A stretch of 64,000 bases of DNA from Marinomonas maritima (GTDB lineage: Bacteria > Pseudomonadota > Gammaproteobacteria > Pseudomonadales > Marinomonadaceae). The position numbers and the translations under genes were made by a program. The stretch is from the NCBI RefSeq assembly GCF_024435075.2, contig NZ_JAMZEG020000005.1:175422-239421 (forward strand). Direction: 5' to 3'. Under the pieces are notes generated by a model. The model was not told where the DNA came from and did not search any database. It saw only the letters and a program-made list of their open reading frames with translations. Shown piece after piece: positions 33,001-42,634 of the stretch (position 1 is the first letter of the stretch; each line of letters begins with the position of its first letter).

Positions 33001-35346
33001 ATGTTAAATACACTCAAAGGACGACTGTATCTTCTCTCAATTTTGATCGTTCTACCATTATACTGTTTTATTTACTGGAGCTTTGACTACAGCCGCGTCA
33101 TCGTGCAAGAAGAATTGTTGAAAGCTGCAAAACTTGTTTCCAACCAAGCCGCTGAAAATCAACAGTCCTTGGTGGATTCTACTCAGCGCTTCTTGACATC
33201 ATTAGTGTCTATTTCCCATATCCAACAACCCAATTCCGATGGCTGTCGTCGTTTTGTGCAGGAATTAACCCCCCTATTTGAGGGGTACGTCAACATTGGT
33301 GTCCCAAATGACAAAGGCATTTTGACCTGTAATGGCACGCAGTTGAAAAAAACCGTTGATGTGAGTGATCGACAATACATTCGTGACGCGCTGACCAAAA
33401 AAAGCTTTACCACAAGTGGCGTACAGGTAGATCGAGCGATGGGGCACCCCACGATTAATTTTGCTTACCCTGTGCCAAGCCGTGAAAATGAGACTGTTTC
33501 GGTTGGTGTCGCAGTGGTGGTTATTTCGCTCGATTGGTGGAGTACATTGCTTAGTCGCAATAATTTGCCAACTGACAGTGTTGCTTACGTATTGGACAGC
33601 AGTGGTCAGGCAGTGGCCAGTTATCCGAAAAATACGAGGTTTGAATATCCCGGGCATTTCAACACCATTTGGCAAAGCGATGACGGTGTTAATAGGATCT
33701 TTAATAAGAGAGAAGTGCTAAATAAAGATGGGCAAGTTCAGCTGACTTTCCTGACCGGCATGGCAGTTGACCAATCTCTTCAAATAGTTAATGAGCGCTA
33801 CACTCTCATGGCTGTCATTTTTTCAATCCTTGTTTTGGTGATTTATGCGCTTTTTCAACTATTTTTTATTAATACAATATCGAGGCCATTACACAGACTT
33901 TCTGATCTTGCGCTTCGATTAGGTCGAAATGAACCTATTTATGCTGTCCGTTCTATTGGTGTTAAGGAAATGGACGATTTGCAGGGTTGTTTTATTAAAA
34001 TGGCCGAGGGTAAATCTCAAGCCGAGGAAGAAATTATTCGGCTGGCTCAAACGGACAGTTTAACGGGAATGCCAAATCGTGACGCGTTTAATCGAAAGCT
34101 CTCAGACATTCTTGTTGTTGCAAAGGAAAATAAAAGCAAACTGGGGATCGTCCTAATTGATTTGGATAATTTCAAAGAAGTAAATGATACTCGTGGCCAT
34201 GAGGTGGGAGATGACGTACTCAAAGAGATGGCGGAGCGTTTTACCCAGAACTGCTCTAATGCGCACTTTATTGGTCGGATCGGTGGTGATGAATTTATTT
34301 TCTTATTTGAGGGCGAGCATTCTAGTTCTGAAAAAATGTTAGTCCTAAGTGAAGAGATAATACGCTTAGTCAAACAACCTTTTACGGTGGCCTATGGTGA
34401 TGTTGTTATGTCGGCCAGTGTGGGTGTTGTTCTTTACCCTGATGATGGAGAAAATATTAGGGAATTAATGGGCGCAGCGGATCAAGCGATGTATCACGCC
34501 AAAAAATGTGGGCGCGATACCATTCGCCGATTTAACAAGGAGTTAAAAGACACACTTATACAGAAAATGGCGTTGATTAAAGATTTACGTCACGCTATCT
34601 GTAATCAAGAGTTTTATTTGGTGTATCAACCCATTATTAATAGACAAGGCTTAGTCACAAAATTTGAAGCGCTTATTCGCTGGCAGCACCCAGAAAGAGG
34701 TTTGATATCACCAGATCAATTCATTGGGTTTGCCGAGGAATCAGGTCAGATTTTAGAGATAGGGGCTTGGGTTATTAACGAAGCGAAACGAGCTTTGCCG
34801 AAAATTCGTCAAGTGTACGGCAGTGACGCACAGGTCAGTGTGAATGTTTCACCTATGCAGCTATCGAACCATCACGATAATACATGTCAATTTTTGAACA
34901 GTTTGCTTACTCCGGACGATAATACGGAAGTAACGCAGCAAAAAAATGGCTTAGTGGTTGAAATAACTGAGCACCTTTTGATGAACTTAGATGAAAATAC
35001 TCGCAAAGCACTGCTCGGCTTTCGGGAAAAAGGTATAGAGGTTGCTTTGGACGATTTTGGGACAGGCTATTCCTCTCTTTCCTATTTGATGAATTACGAC
35101 ATCGATTATTTAAAAATCGATAAAAGCTTTGTACAAAAACTGGATGACGAATCTTCCTCTGTGTCGCTATGTGAGGCCATCATTTCTATGGCGCATAAAC
35201 TTAATATGTCAGTTATTGCGGAAGGTGTCGAAACGAAAGAACAGCGTGATGTATTACTAGAGTATGGCTGTGATTACCTACAAGGATTTTTCTTTTCCAG
35301 ACCAATGAAATTGGATCAAGTTCTCGTATATAAACAGGAAAAATAA
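33001..35346 (+). CDS. Membrane-bound sensor with GGDEF and EAL domains
   Basis: A 781-residue inner-membrane protein. A first membrane segment (about 8-25), a periplasmic dCache-like sensor (about 40-270) and a second segment (about 270-295) lead into a HAMP-like stretch, a GGDEF domain (RIGGDEF) and an EAL domain (FEALIRW, EITEHLL, LDDFGTGYSSLSYL, KIDKSFV). Both catalytic motifs are intact, so it could make or break down c-di-GMP. Dual activity or dominance of one domain cannot be decided. A bidirectional hairpin follows. Confidence 0.9.
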   Translation: MLNTLKGRLYLLSILIVLPLYCFIYWSFDYSRVIVQEELLKAAKLVSNQAAENQQSLVDSTQRFLTSLVSISHIQQPNSDGCRRFVQELTPLFEGYVNIGVPNDKGILTCNGTQLKKTVDVSDRQYIRDALTKKSFTTSGVQVDRAMGHPTINFAYPVPSRENETVSVGVAVVVISLDWWSTLLSRNNLPTDSVAYVLDSSGQAVASYPKNTRFEYPGHFNTIWQSDDGVNRIFNKREVLNKDGQVQLTFLTGMAVDQSLQIVNERYTLMAVIFSILVLVIYALFQLFFINTISRPLHRLSDLALRLGRNEPIYAVRSIGVKEMDDLQGCFIKMAEGKSQAEEEIIRLAQTDSLTGMPNRDAFNRKLSDILVVAKENKSKLGIVLIDLDNFKEVNDTRGHEVGDDVLKEMAERFTQNCSNAHFIGRIGGDEFIFLFEGEHSSSEKMLVLSEEIIRLVKQPFTVAYGDVVMSASVGVVLYPDDGENIRELMGAADQAMYHAKKCGRDTIRRFNKELKDTLIQKMALIKDLRHAICNQEFYLVYQPIINRQGLVTKFEALIRWQHPERGLISPDQFIGFAEESGQILEIGAWVINEAKRALPKIRQVYGSDAQVSVNVSPMQLSNHHDNTCQFLNSLLTPDDNTEVTQQKNGLVVEITEHLLMNLDENTRKALLGFREKGIEVALDDFGTGYSSLSYLMNYDIDYLKIDKSFVQKLDDESSSVSLCEAIISMAHKLNMSVIAEGVETKEQRDVLLEYGCDYLQGFFFSRPMKLDQVLVYKQEK

Positions 35347-35358
35347 GATTAATAGACT

Positions 35359-35394
35359 CATAACAAGAGCGTACGTTTACGCGCTCTTGTTATG
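35359..35394. terminator. Bidirectional hairpin terminator
   Basis: CATAACAAGAGCG pairs perfectly with CGCTCTTGTTATG around a 10-base loop. It lies between the convergent GGDEF-EAL and GFA genes, with T-rich flanks on both strands only moderately developed. Confidence 0.7.
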
Positions 35395-35413
35395 AAAATG
35401 ATCTTCATAATAC

Positions 35414-35821
35414 TTAACTCGGCATGCCGTCGAATGCTGGAACATCGACTAAGCTCTCATCCCAGTTGCCTTTACTGTCCATGAATATGTGCGCTTGAGG
35501 CTTGATATCAACGTCTGTGTCTAAACAGCCAGCAGGCACTGCAACCAACCCTCGAGCTTTGGCGTCGGTGGGCACATTTGATCCGCATAGCGAACAAAAA
35601 GTGCGAGCGAAATGGGTTTCTTCGTGGCGATAAAAGCGTATTTTATCCTCACCGCTTAACCAGCGTAATGCTGCGCCCGGCGCGAATAGACTCGCGCAAT
35701 GAGCTGAACCTGATGTTTTACGACAACGACTACAATGACAAAGGAAAAACTTTTTAAATTCGCCTTCTAATTCAAATTTAACCGCGCCGCACAGGCAAGA
35801 TCCAGTGTGAAGGTGACTCAT
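35414..35821 (-). CDS. GFA-family (glutathione-dependent formaldehyde-activating-like) zinc protein
   Basis: A 135-residue protein with the GFA zinc-binding cysteines: GSCLCGAVKFELEG (about 7-20), CHCSRCRKTSG (about 29-39) and a late FCSLCGSNVP. The family includes glutathione-dependent formaldehyde-activating enzyme and many proteins with unproven activity. Isolated gene. Confidence 0.85.
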   Translation of the reverse strand: MSHLHTGSCLCGAVKFELEGEFKKFFLCHCSRCRKTSGSAHCASLFAPGAALRWLSGEDKIRFYRHEETHFARTFCSLCGSNVPTDAKARGLVAVPAGCLDTDVDIKPQAHIFMDSKGNWDESLVDVPAFDGMPS

Positions 35822-35985
35822 AGTGACGTACTCCTAATGACGTAATTTTTATTATAGATGGCAGGATTCATCATTGTTAGATATTTTATTTTGGTATTAG
35901 TAGAGTACAAAAAAATGACCTTAAAGCAATATTAAGGCCATTTTTTACTTTCCGAAACGCATTTGAAGACTTTTTTTGACTGTTT

Positions 35986-36759
35986 CTATTGCGCGGTATA
36001 CCCCCCATCAATGACGATAGCTTGTCCAGTTACGCCTTTTGCCGAAGGGCTGGTGAGAAACAAACAGTAGTCCGAAATTTCATCTACGGTGAGTAAGCGT
36101 CGTTGCGGCACCAGCGGCCAAATGACTTCTTCTAATACGTTGTCGAGGGAGACGTTGCGCGTCTTTGCTAACTCTGCCAGCTGATTCCTCACCAAGGGCG
36201 TGTCCACATAGCCGGGACACAGCGCATTGATGGTCACACCAAAAGGCGCGGCTTCGAGTGCTGCGACCTTAGTGAGGCCAATTACGCCATGTTTGGCAGA
36301 GTTATAGCCTGCTTTCCCTGCAAAACCGATTAAGCCATTAATTGACGCCATATTAATGATTCGACCATCGCCTTTTTCTTTCATCAGCGGCAGTATTTTC
36401 TTGATCGCCAGAAAGGGCGCGATCAACATAATGTCGATTAACCGACGGTACGTTTCTGAAGGAAATTCTTCAATGGGCGCAATATATTGAACACCAGCAT
36501 TATTGATCAGAATGTCGATGTGGCCAAATTGCTCAATGGCGGAATCTATGGCGCCCATAAACTGCGTTTCATTGGTGACATCACAGGCAAAGAAAGCACA
36601 GTGCTGATTAAATTCAGACAGTCGATTTTTAGCGTCTTCGATTGCACTCTGACTGAAATCTAAAATGGCGACATTCATATTGGATTTGAGAAATGCATGG
36701 GCAATCTCTAACCCTATGCCACTGGCCGCTCCCGTAATTAAGACTGTTTTATTGTTCAT
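35986..36759 (-). CDS. bdhA: 3-hydroxybutyrate dehydrogenase (SDR family)
   Basis: A 257-residue short-chain dehydrogenase: TGAASGIGLEIA (9-20) for NAD, NNAGVQYIAPIEEFP, catalytic YNSAKHG (Tyr-x-x-x-Lys) and NALCPGYVDTPLVRNQ. The latter block and the C-terminal IDGGYTAQ closely resemble bacterial 3-hydroxybutyrate dehydrogenases, which oxidise D-3-hydroxybutyrate to acetoacetate. Last gene of a TRAP operon on the same strand, 30 bases after the large permease, under a sigma-54 activator, as in the Pseudomonas hydroxybutyrate locus. Confidence 0.85.
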   Translation of the reverse strand: MNNKTVLITGAASGIGLEIAHAFLKSNMNVAILDFSQSAIEDAKNRLSEFNQHCAFFACDVTNETQFMGAIDSAIEQFGHIDILINNAGVQYIAPIEEFPSETYRRLIDIMLIAPFLAIKKILPLMKEKGDGRIINMASINGLIGFAGKAGYNSAKHGVIGLTKVAALEAAPFGVTINALCPGYVDTPLVRNQLAELAKTRNVSLDNVLEEVIWPLVPQRRLLTVDEISDYCLFLTSPSAKGVTGQAIVIDGGYTAQ

Positions 36760-36789
36760 TTTTTATTCTCCAAACTGGAAAGCAAGCGG

Positions 36790-38151
36790 CTAACCGTAAA
36801 TTACTTCTGGTAACCAAAGGACGAGATCTGGAAATAAGAAGACCAAAAGTACCGCCAACAACTGCAAAAGGACGAATGGAATGACGCCTTTGTATATGTG
36901 TAGTGTGGTCACACCAGGTGGTGCGACACCCTTGAGATAGAAAAGAGAGAAGCCGACAGGAGGCGTTAAAAAAGAGGTTTGTAGCGCCAAAGCAAACAAC
37001 ACTACAAACCACACCAAATTGAAATCTAATGCGACAACGACGGGGCCGACAAGCGGCAGTAGTATCAAACTGATTTCCAGCCAATCTAAAAAGAAACCAG
37101 CGACAAAAGCGATCAAAAGGATGACCACGATAATGCCAGCGGGTGACAAGGGAATACTTTGTAGTAAATCGCTGATGAACTCGTCACCACCAAGCGTTCT
37201 TAAGACCACCGCAAACGCCGTTGCGCCTAAGAAAATGCCGAATACAAAGGACGTTGTAATAGTGGTTTTACGACACACTTCGGCCAACACTTTCATGTTG
37301 AAGCGTTTGTTCAAAATGGCCAATAGGGTTGCACCTAATGCGCCCACACCAGCGGCTTCGGTAGGCGACACAATCCCCATAAAAATAGAGCCCAAAACCG
37401 AAAGAATAAGCGCGAGAGGCGGAAAAACAGCCTTTAGCGCAGACCAGATTAATCCCATGGTAACGGGAGGTAAATTCTGCGGAGGTTGGCAGACTGATGG
37501 GTTAAATATGGCGGACAAGATGACATAGACAATGTACAAGGCGCCGAGCAATAACCCCGGAATCAACGCCCCCATAAACAAGTTGCCGACAGAAAGAGAA
37601 AGCTGATCCGCCATGATGATCAACATGATGCTAGGGGGAATCAAAATTCCTAAGGTTCCCGACGACGCAACAATACCACTGGCGAAGGAAGGCGAATATT
37701 TTTGCTCTAACATCACTGGCATAGACAGCATAGCCAGCAACACCACGGACGCACCAACGATGCCCGTTGACGCCGCAAACAAGATACCGATTAAAATGAC
37801 GGCCACGCCCAGTCCACCTCGAAAGCGACCAAACAAATTAACAAAGTTCACCATCAAGCGTTCAGCGACACCGGAACGTTCCAGCATAAGTCCCATGAAA
37901 ATAAACATAGGCAGGGCGACGAGCACCCAATTGCTCATTTGGGCGTAAATCCTTTGGACGATGGTGCCGTAAATGCGCCAATCGTTCATATAATAGGTGT
38001 CCCAATCCAGATATTGAGACGTTAAAACACCAATGACACTGAAGACAATTGCCAATCCCGCAAGAATCCAAGCAACTGGAAAACCAGAAAAAATCAATAA
38101 AATAAAACAGCCAAGCATGGCTATAACTAAGAGTTCATATGCTTCGAACAC
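36790..38151 (-). CDS. dctM: TRAP transporter large permease (DctM)
   Basis: About 453 residues with some 12-14 membrane segments. The DctM signature GVPIALALG-type region and LIPPSIMLIIMADQLSLSVGNLFMGALIPGLLLG are present. The start is GTG 38151, preceded by AGGGGAAG; the longer in-frame opening overlaps the small-permease gene and adds non-membrane residues. It follows the small permease by 16 bases. Sodium-driven import is known for the family. Confidence 0.88.
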   Translation of the reverse strand: MFEAYELLVIAMLGCFILLIFSGFPVAWILAGLAIVFSVIGVLTSQYLDWDTYYMNDWRIYGTIVQRIYAQMSNWVLVALPMFIFMGLMLERSGVAERLMVNFVNLFGRFRGGLGVAVILIGILFAASTGIVGASVVLLAMLSMPVMLEQKYSPSFASGIVASSGTLGILIPPSIMLIIMADQLSLSVGNLFMGALIPGLLLGALYIVYVILSAIFNPSVCQPPQNLPPVTMGLIWSALKAVFPPLALILSVLGSIFMGIVSPTEAAGVGALGATLLAILNKRFNMKVLAEVCRKTTITTSFVFGIFLGATAFAVVLRTLGGDEFISDLLQSIPLSPAGIIVVILLIAFVAGFFLDWLEISLILLPLVGPVVVALDFNLVWFVVLFALALQTSFLTPPVGFSLFYLKGVAPPGVTTLHIYKGVIPFVLLQLLAVLLVFLFPDLVLWLPEVIYG

Positions 38152-38167
38152 AAACTTCCCCTGACAA

Positions 38168-38770
38168 TTAGCCTTTTGAATGGCTGTTATGAGTAGATAC
38201 GCCTCTAAGGAAAGCGACACAGCGAAGCCAGCGAGAAGTGGCTGCCATGATCAACAAAGCCAGTGCGATCAAAATGAATGACTTGAGAATCCAACGCATT
38301 GGCAGACCATCAAAAGATGGCGATACCTCGTTTAGTCGATAAGATCGCTCAACAAAGGGAAGGGCATAGCTAAACATCACAAAACAAAAGGGCAATAATA
38401 AAAGGCTGATTCCAACGATTTCCACCCACACTCTTCGTTTCATTGGCCAATGTTCAGCCAACGCATCAACGCGAACATGACCATCGTGAATAAAACAGTA
38501 GGACAGACCGAGCATGAAACCAACAGCGTACAAGTGCCATTGCAGTTCCTCTAACGCCACAAATGTTGTATTGAAAAAGTAGCGCATTAGGGCGTTGCCT
38601 ACGATTAGGAGCATTAACGCTAACCATATCCAAGAAGTGCATCGGCCCATTTTTTCAATAAAAGATTCGAGATATTGTGACACCTTGGTATGAGGTAGCT
38701 CGGCAATATTAGAATGCGATAATTTCGCCTCGATTTCAGCTAAATTCAATTCAGTCGATGGATCGGACAT
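38168..38770 (-). CDS. dctQ: TRAP transporter small permease (DctQ)
   Basis: A 200-residue protein with four membrane segments and a 40-residue acidic N-terminal part; ELQWHLYAVGFMLGLSYCFIHDGHVRVD is typical of DctQ. ATG 38770 has AAAGGGG upstream and gives a family-like start. It lies after the binding-protein gene and its hairpin. Confidence 0.87.
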   Translation of the reverse strand: MSDPSTELNLAEIEAKLSHSNIAELPHTKVSQYLESFIEKMGRCTSWIWLALMLLIVGNALMRYFFNTTFVALEELQWHLYAVGFMLGLSYCFIHDGHVRVDALAEHWPMKRRVWVEIVGISLLLLPFCFVMFSYALPFVERSYRLNEVSPSFDGLPMRWILKSFILIALALLIMAATSRWLRCVAFLRGVSTHNSHSKG

Positions 38771-38816
38771 GTCTTTCCCCTTTGATTCCGGATGGTTTAT
38801 ACATCCAGTGAAAAAC

Positions 38817-38838
38817 GTCGGCACCCTAAGGTGCCGAC
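38817..38838 (-). terminator. Hairpin with T run between dctP and dctQ
   Basis: GTCGGCACC pairs with GGTGCCGAC around a four-base loop. On the minus strand GTTTTTC follows directly, so this is a bona fide intrinsic terminator placed inside the operon. It would let most transcripts stop after the binding-protein gene. Confidence 0.8.
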
Positions 38839-38862
38839 TCACTTAACAGAGTTCAAATAGAG

Positions 38863-39921
38863 TTATTTCGTACCCCAATCACGTGGTAAATAGCCGAATT
38901 TTTTCCAAGTGCTGTGCTCTTTCTGGAAGGCTTTCATAGAAGAGTAGATCTTGTTAAATTCAGGGTTTTCAGCAGAATGACGCGCCATGACTTTGTCTGT
39001 TGCTTCTTCAAAGGCGCTCAAGATTTCAGGAGAATACTGATGCAGTTGTACGCCTTTTTCTTTAAACCGAGTCAATACACCACCTTGTAGCGCTTCTGAC
39101 TTAGATATCGACATAGTGTTGGCGGCCACACAGGTATTCTCAATCAAAGATTGTGTTTGTTTGTTGAGGTTGTTCCAGTCATTCATGTTGATATAAAGGA
39201 ACTGGTTAGTCGAAGGCTGGTGCCAACCTGGAAGGTAGTAGTGTTTGGCCACTTGATAAAAACCAAGCTGCTCATCCACCGTAGGAATAGAGAATTCGGT
39301 GCCGTCCAAAACGCCGGTTTCTAAGGCTTGATAAAGTTCGCCACCCGGAAAGACATTGATCGACATGCCGAATTCAGACATGATTTCACCGCCAAGTCCT
39401 GCTGCGCGAAATTTAAGACCGTTTAGATCGTCAACGGATTTGATTTCTTTTCGGAACCAACCCGCTGCTTCTGGGCTAATAGTGCCGCAAAGAATAGGAT
39501 AAACATCGTAAGGCTTGAAAAGCTCTTTGAGCATTTTATCGCCGTCGTGATAATACATCCACGCGGTAAATTCATTTGATTCAAGGCCAAATGGCGTTGC
39601 GCCGAACAGTGCCGCCGCTGGGATTTGTCCCCATTCGTAGCCCATCCAAGAGTAGCCTGCAGAAACATTGCCTGCGCTGACGTTATCAAAAATACTCAGG
39701 GCAGGGATTAACGAACCAGGTTCGAACACTTGAAGTTTGACTTTTTTGCCACTCATGTCGCTGAGCATTTTTGACACTTCCGGCATGGTGTCACCCAGTG
39801 CCGTTAAAGAGGAAGAGAACGCCATGGGTACTTGCCAACGGACTTTGTCGAAGTCTGCATAAGAAGGCATCGCGAAGCTTAAGGTGGTTAAGCAAGTTGC
39901 TGTTATCAAAGCATTTTTCAT
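38863..39921 (-). CDS. dctP: TRAP transporter substrate-binding protein (DctP)
   Basis: A 352-residue periplasmic protein with signal peptide ending PSYA (about 1-22), then a DctP solute-binding fold; the arginine block KFRAAGLGGEIMSEFGMSINVFPGGELYQALETGVLDG resembles the carboxylate-binding region of the family. Grouped with dctQM and bdhA it probably binds 3-hydroxybutyrate or a related monocarboxylate, by inference. Confidence 0.87.
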   Translation of the reverse strand: MKNALITATCLTTLSFAMPSYADFDKVRWQVPMAFSSSLTALGDTMPEVSKMLSDMSGKKVKLQVFEPGSLIPALSIFDNVSAGNVSAGYSWMGYEWGQIPAAALFGATPFGLESNEFTAWMYYHDGDKMLKELFKPYDVYPILCGTISPEAAGWFRKEIKSVDDLNGLKFRAAGLGGEIMSEFGMSINVFPGGELYQALETGVLDGTEFSIPTVDEQLGFYQVAKHYYLPGWHQPSTNQFLYINMNDWNNLNKQTQSLIENTCVAANTMSISKSEALQGGVLTRFKEKGVQLHQYSPEILSAFEEATDKVMARHSAENPEFNKIYSSMKAFQKEHSTWKKFGYLPRDWGTK

Positions 39922-40251
39922 TTTTTAATCCTATTATTTTTATTGTGTGTTCTTTCAAATCATAGAGAGCATAGCTTGTTCCGTGTACGCCATAGGCAAC
40001 TATGGTGCTGTCTATGGCCTTATCAAGAAGAGTGCCATAAAAACAAACTGCTTTGTTTTCAATTGGTTAGTGAGTTTTTATCGTTTTCGATAACAATGAA
40101 GTCAATTTATTTCCGGAAAATCGGACGGTTTTCATAGAAAATAGAGTGCTTTCTCTTTAACTATAGTCCGACAAATAAGACAGTATCCGATTTTTGGGAC
40201 GATATGGCGTGTTTCTTGCTCTTTCTTTGCACGTTTTTCCTAACCGAATGA
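39922..40251. other. Intergenic region between dctP and the sigma-54 activator
   Basis: No ORF of interest. On the minus strand it contains near-consensus sigma-54 promoter elements at 39995-40037 and, farther upstream, TCCGA-type half sites at 40121-40125 (inverted), 40167-40171 and 40186-40190, arranged like an enhancer for the neighbouring activator. Confidence 0.4.
39995..40037 (-). promoter_or_regulatory. Candidate sigma-54 promoter(s) of the TRAP operon
   Basis: On the minus strand TGGCACTCTTCTTGAT (40022-40037) fits the -24 element fully and the -12 element except its final C. CAGCACCATAGTTGCC (39995-40010) has a good -12 TTGC but AG instead of GG at -24. Each misses one invariant base, so the assignment rests mainly on the adjacent sigma-54 activator. 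Confidence 0.35.
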
Positions 40252-41670
40252 TCAGCTTATTCCGTGCTTATCGAGCTTTTCGTAGAAAGTGGATTTACTG
40301 ATACCAAGTTGTTTCGCGGCTTTTGTTCGGTTGTCACCGCATTCAATCAGGGCCGTTTTGATGATGTTTCTCTCTGCTACATTGAGCTGATCTTTTAGGC
40401 TGCCGATAGGTGGCGTGATACCAAGAGGCGCATGGTTTGGCGGCGATAGATTTTCGGTTTGAGATACTTGTGTCGGTAATAATGAAAGTGGAATTTTTCG
40501 ATCATGACTGGTGTAGAACGCGGCTTCCATGACGTTTTCAAGCTCACGGATATTGCCTGGCCAGTTGTACGCCAGCATAGCCGTCAACGCCTGCACGGTG
40601 AGTTTAGGGGCACGGCGACCGGTTCTTCTAGACAGCTTTTGTAGGAAAAAATCGGCGAGTTTGGCGATATCTTCGCGGCGTTCTCGCAGTGGTGGGAGGT
40701 CAATCGCCACCACGTTGATACGATAGTAAAGGTCTTCTCTGAAATCCCCACTTGCTATTAAGCTTTCTAATGGGCGATGTGTCGCGGTGATTAGGCGAAT
40801 ATTCAACGGGGTTGATCCTATGCCGCCCACGGACTCGACTTCTCGGTCTTGTAACACACGAAGCAGTTTGGCCTGCATCAATAAAGGTAAGTCGCCGATC
40901 TCGTCGAGAAACAAAGTCCCGCCATTGGCTAATTGGAATTTACCGGGCTTGCCGCCTTTTTTTGCACCGGTAAACGCGCCTTCTTCATAGCCGAATAATT
41001 CACTTTCTAACAAATTTTCTGGGATCGCGGCGCAATTGACTTTAATAAATGGAAATTCCGCCCGATCAGACAGCTGGTGGATGGCATGGGCGTATAGCTC
41101 TTTCCCTGTTCCAGATTCGCCACGAATTAATACTGTTACGTCACCGGACGCCACTTGCGTGACTTTGGCACTCAAGGATTTCATCACCTGACTGTCACCG
41201 ATGATGTCATTTAGGTGAAAGTTAGCCCCCGTGTTGGCCTTGTCGGAGGCGATGCTTTTTTGGTATTGAAAATCTTGCTCGGCCAGAAGGGCTTTTATGT
41301 GGCTGTTAATTTGCTTCCATTCATGAGTATCATGAAAAATCACTGTGCCCACCGCACCAATGACCTCGCCTTGATCGACGATGGGGAAGCGGCTAGCAAT
41401 CATGTTACTGCCTAAAATCTTCTGAAAAGACAACCGCTCCGCTTGGCCTGTTTGCACGGTAATGTGCATACGAGTGTTTTCAATGACGTCGGTGACCTTT
41501 TTTCCTTTCACATCCTCCGCCTTCACACCGAGAAAGCGTGCATAAGGTCGGTTGATGAAAAAAATCTTTGCTTGATGGTCGACAATAACGACCCATTCTT
41601 CCATCGCATTCAAAATGGCTTTGTAAGTGTTGGCTGCCTGCGAGAGTTTTTCTAGTTTCTTTAATGACAT
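40252..41670 (-). CDS. Sigma-54-dependent transcriptional activator with PAS domain
   Basis: A 472-residue enhancer-binding protein: N-terminal PAS domain (about 15-120), AAA+ domain with Walker A GESGTGKE, the sigma-54 contact motif EGAFTGAKKGG and Walker B GGTLFLDEIG, and a C-terminal Fis-type HTH (NRTKAAKQLGISKSTFYEKL). ATG 41670 follows CGGAG. Head-to-tail with the TRAP/bdhA operon, it is the expected activator, comparable to HbcR of Pseudomonas. The PAS domain implies small-ligand or redox sensing. Confidence 0.9.
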   Translation of the reverse strand: MSLKKLEKLSQAANTYKAILNAMEEWVVIVDHQAKIFFINRPYARFLGVKAEDVKGKKVTDVIENTRMHITVQTGQAERLSFQKILGSNMIASRFPIVDQGEVIGAVGTVIFHDTHEWKQINSHIKALLAEQDFQYQKSIASDKANTGANFHLNDIIGDSQVMKSLSAKVTQVASGDVTVLIRGESGTGKELYAHAIHQLSDRAEFPFIKVNCAAIPENLLESELFGYEEGAFTGAKKGGKPGKFQLANGGTLFLDEIGDLPLLMQAKLLRVLQDREVESVGGIGSTPLNIRLITATHRPLESLIASGDFREDLYYRINVVAIDLPPLRERREDIAKLADFFLQKLSRRTGRRAPKLTVQALTAMLAYNWPGNIRELENVMEAAFYTSHDRKIPLSLLPTQVSQTENLSPPNHAPLGITPPIGSLKDQLNVAERNIIKTALIECGDNRTKAAKQLGISKSTFYEKLDKHGIS

Positions 41671-42046
41671 TTCAACTCCGCTTATTGTTCCGTGATGAAT
41701 CAATCCGCTTTTTTGTTATTGGTTTTTTGTCTAAGCAAACATTCTAATCTAAATAAGCTGCTTTTCCTTAACTTAAGAATCGACATGAACATACTTAAGC
41801 AAACCATCAGCAGCGGCTTGCATTCGTTATTGGCTGATCTCTTTATCGACGCGGTACGAAAAAGTGCTTATTTATTTCATCAAAAAGAAGGCATAAAGAC
41901 ACAGTCGTTTGTTATTTAAACATTGCAGGGTTGAAAAAAAAGAGCCGCTACTTCAGTAGAGACTCTTTTGTAGAGGTTATGCTTTTTTTAGTAGACGCTT
42001 ACCGTAGTACAATATTTCGGTGAGTCTCGCTAAAACAACCGTATTG
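41671..42046. other. Intergenic region with a doubtful short ORF and a terminator
   Basis: A plus-strand frame from 41785 to 41919 (MNILKQTISSGLHSLLADLF) has no ribosome site and no recognisable family. The right half contains the terminator of the downstream GST operon. Confidence 0.4.
41938..41969 (-). terminator. Terminator of the tautomerase/GST operon
   Basis: AAAAGAG pairs with CTCTTTT, and CTACT with AGTAG inside, leaving a small internal loop. On the minus strand the stem is followed by eight T residues. It lies about 80 bases after the tautomerase stop. Confidence 0.75.
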
Positions 42047-42256
42047 CTAGGGTTTATCGAGCGTTTTTCTATACTCTTCTACGGGTAATCCCCCTATTCC
42101 CCAGTCTTCTAAATCAACCTCATTGATGACTACAAAGGTGGTTGCTGGAGACTTGCCGAGTACCTCTTTTAATAAATCGGTTACGCCTTTGATGAGGGCG
42201 GATTTTTGATCTTGTGTAACACCTTCACGGGTGATTTTTATATTTACGTAGGGCAT
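42047..42256 (-). CDS. 4-oxalocrotonate tautomerase-family protein
   Basis: A 69-residue protein beginning MPYVNIKITREG; after removal of Met the N-terminal proline is the catalytic base of this family. Length matches the 4-OT group of short subunits that assemble as hexamers. It is the third gene of an operon with an NTF2-like protein and a glutathione S-transferase, 9 bases after the former. Physiological substrate unknown. Confidence 0.85.
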   Translation of the reverse strand: MPYVNIKITREGVTQDQKSALIKGVTDLLKEVLGKSPATTFVVINEVDLEDWGIGGLPVEEYRKTLDKP

Positions 42257-42265
42257 GTTTCGTTC

Positions 42266-42634
42266 CTATTTTTCTATGATTTGAAAGACTTTCGCAATGA
42301 TTTTCCACTGACCATCCTCGCGAATTAGGGTTAAGAAATCCACAAAATCCCGCGACCCAATGGCGCATCTCACTCTGGCTCTGGCAGTATTTTCACCAGC
42401 CAATTCGATGCCATCAATACAATCTTTTCTGGGTTCTTGGCGGGAGGCAGGCGATTCTCGCTGTGCAATGATTTTTCGGTATTCACCCATTCCATAACAC
42501 AAAGTGGGTGATTCATCTGCTGTGATATAGATCGCTCGTTCATGAAACACCATATCGAACTTATCAAGGTCACAGTAATAGAGCGTGTCGAAATAGCGAT
42601 TGAGTACTGTTGTAATGTCAGAGAATGCGTCCAT
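42266..42634 (-). CDS. NTF2/SnoaL-like protein
   Basis: A 122-residue protein with the cone-fold pattern of NTF2-like enzymes: a helical N-terminus (VLNRYFDTLYYCDLDKFDMVFHERAIYI) and late strands (DFVDFLTLIREDGQWKIIAKVFQI). Such proteins bind small molecules or act as isomerases or dehydratases. Its start overlaps the GST stop by one base. Confidence 0.75.
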   Translation of the reverse strand: MDAFSDITTVLNRYFDTLYYCDLDKFDMVFHERAIYITADESPTLCYGMGEYRKIIAQRESPASRQEPRKDCIDGIELAGENTARARVRCAIGSRDFVDFLTLIREDGQWKIIAKVFQIIEK

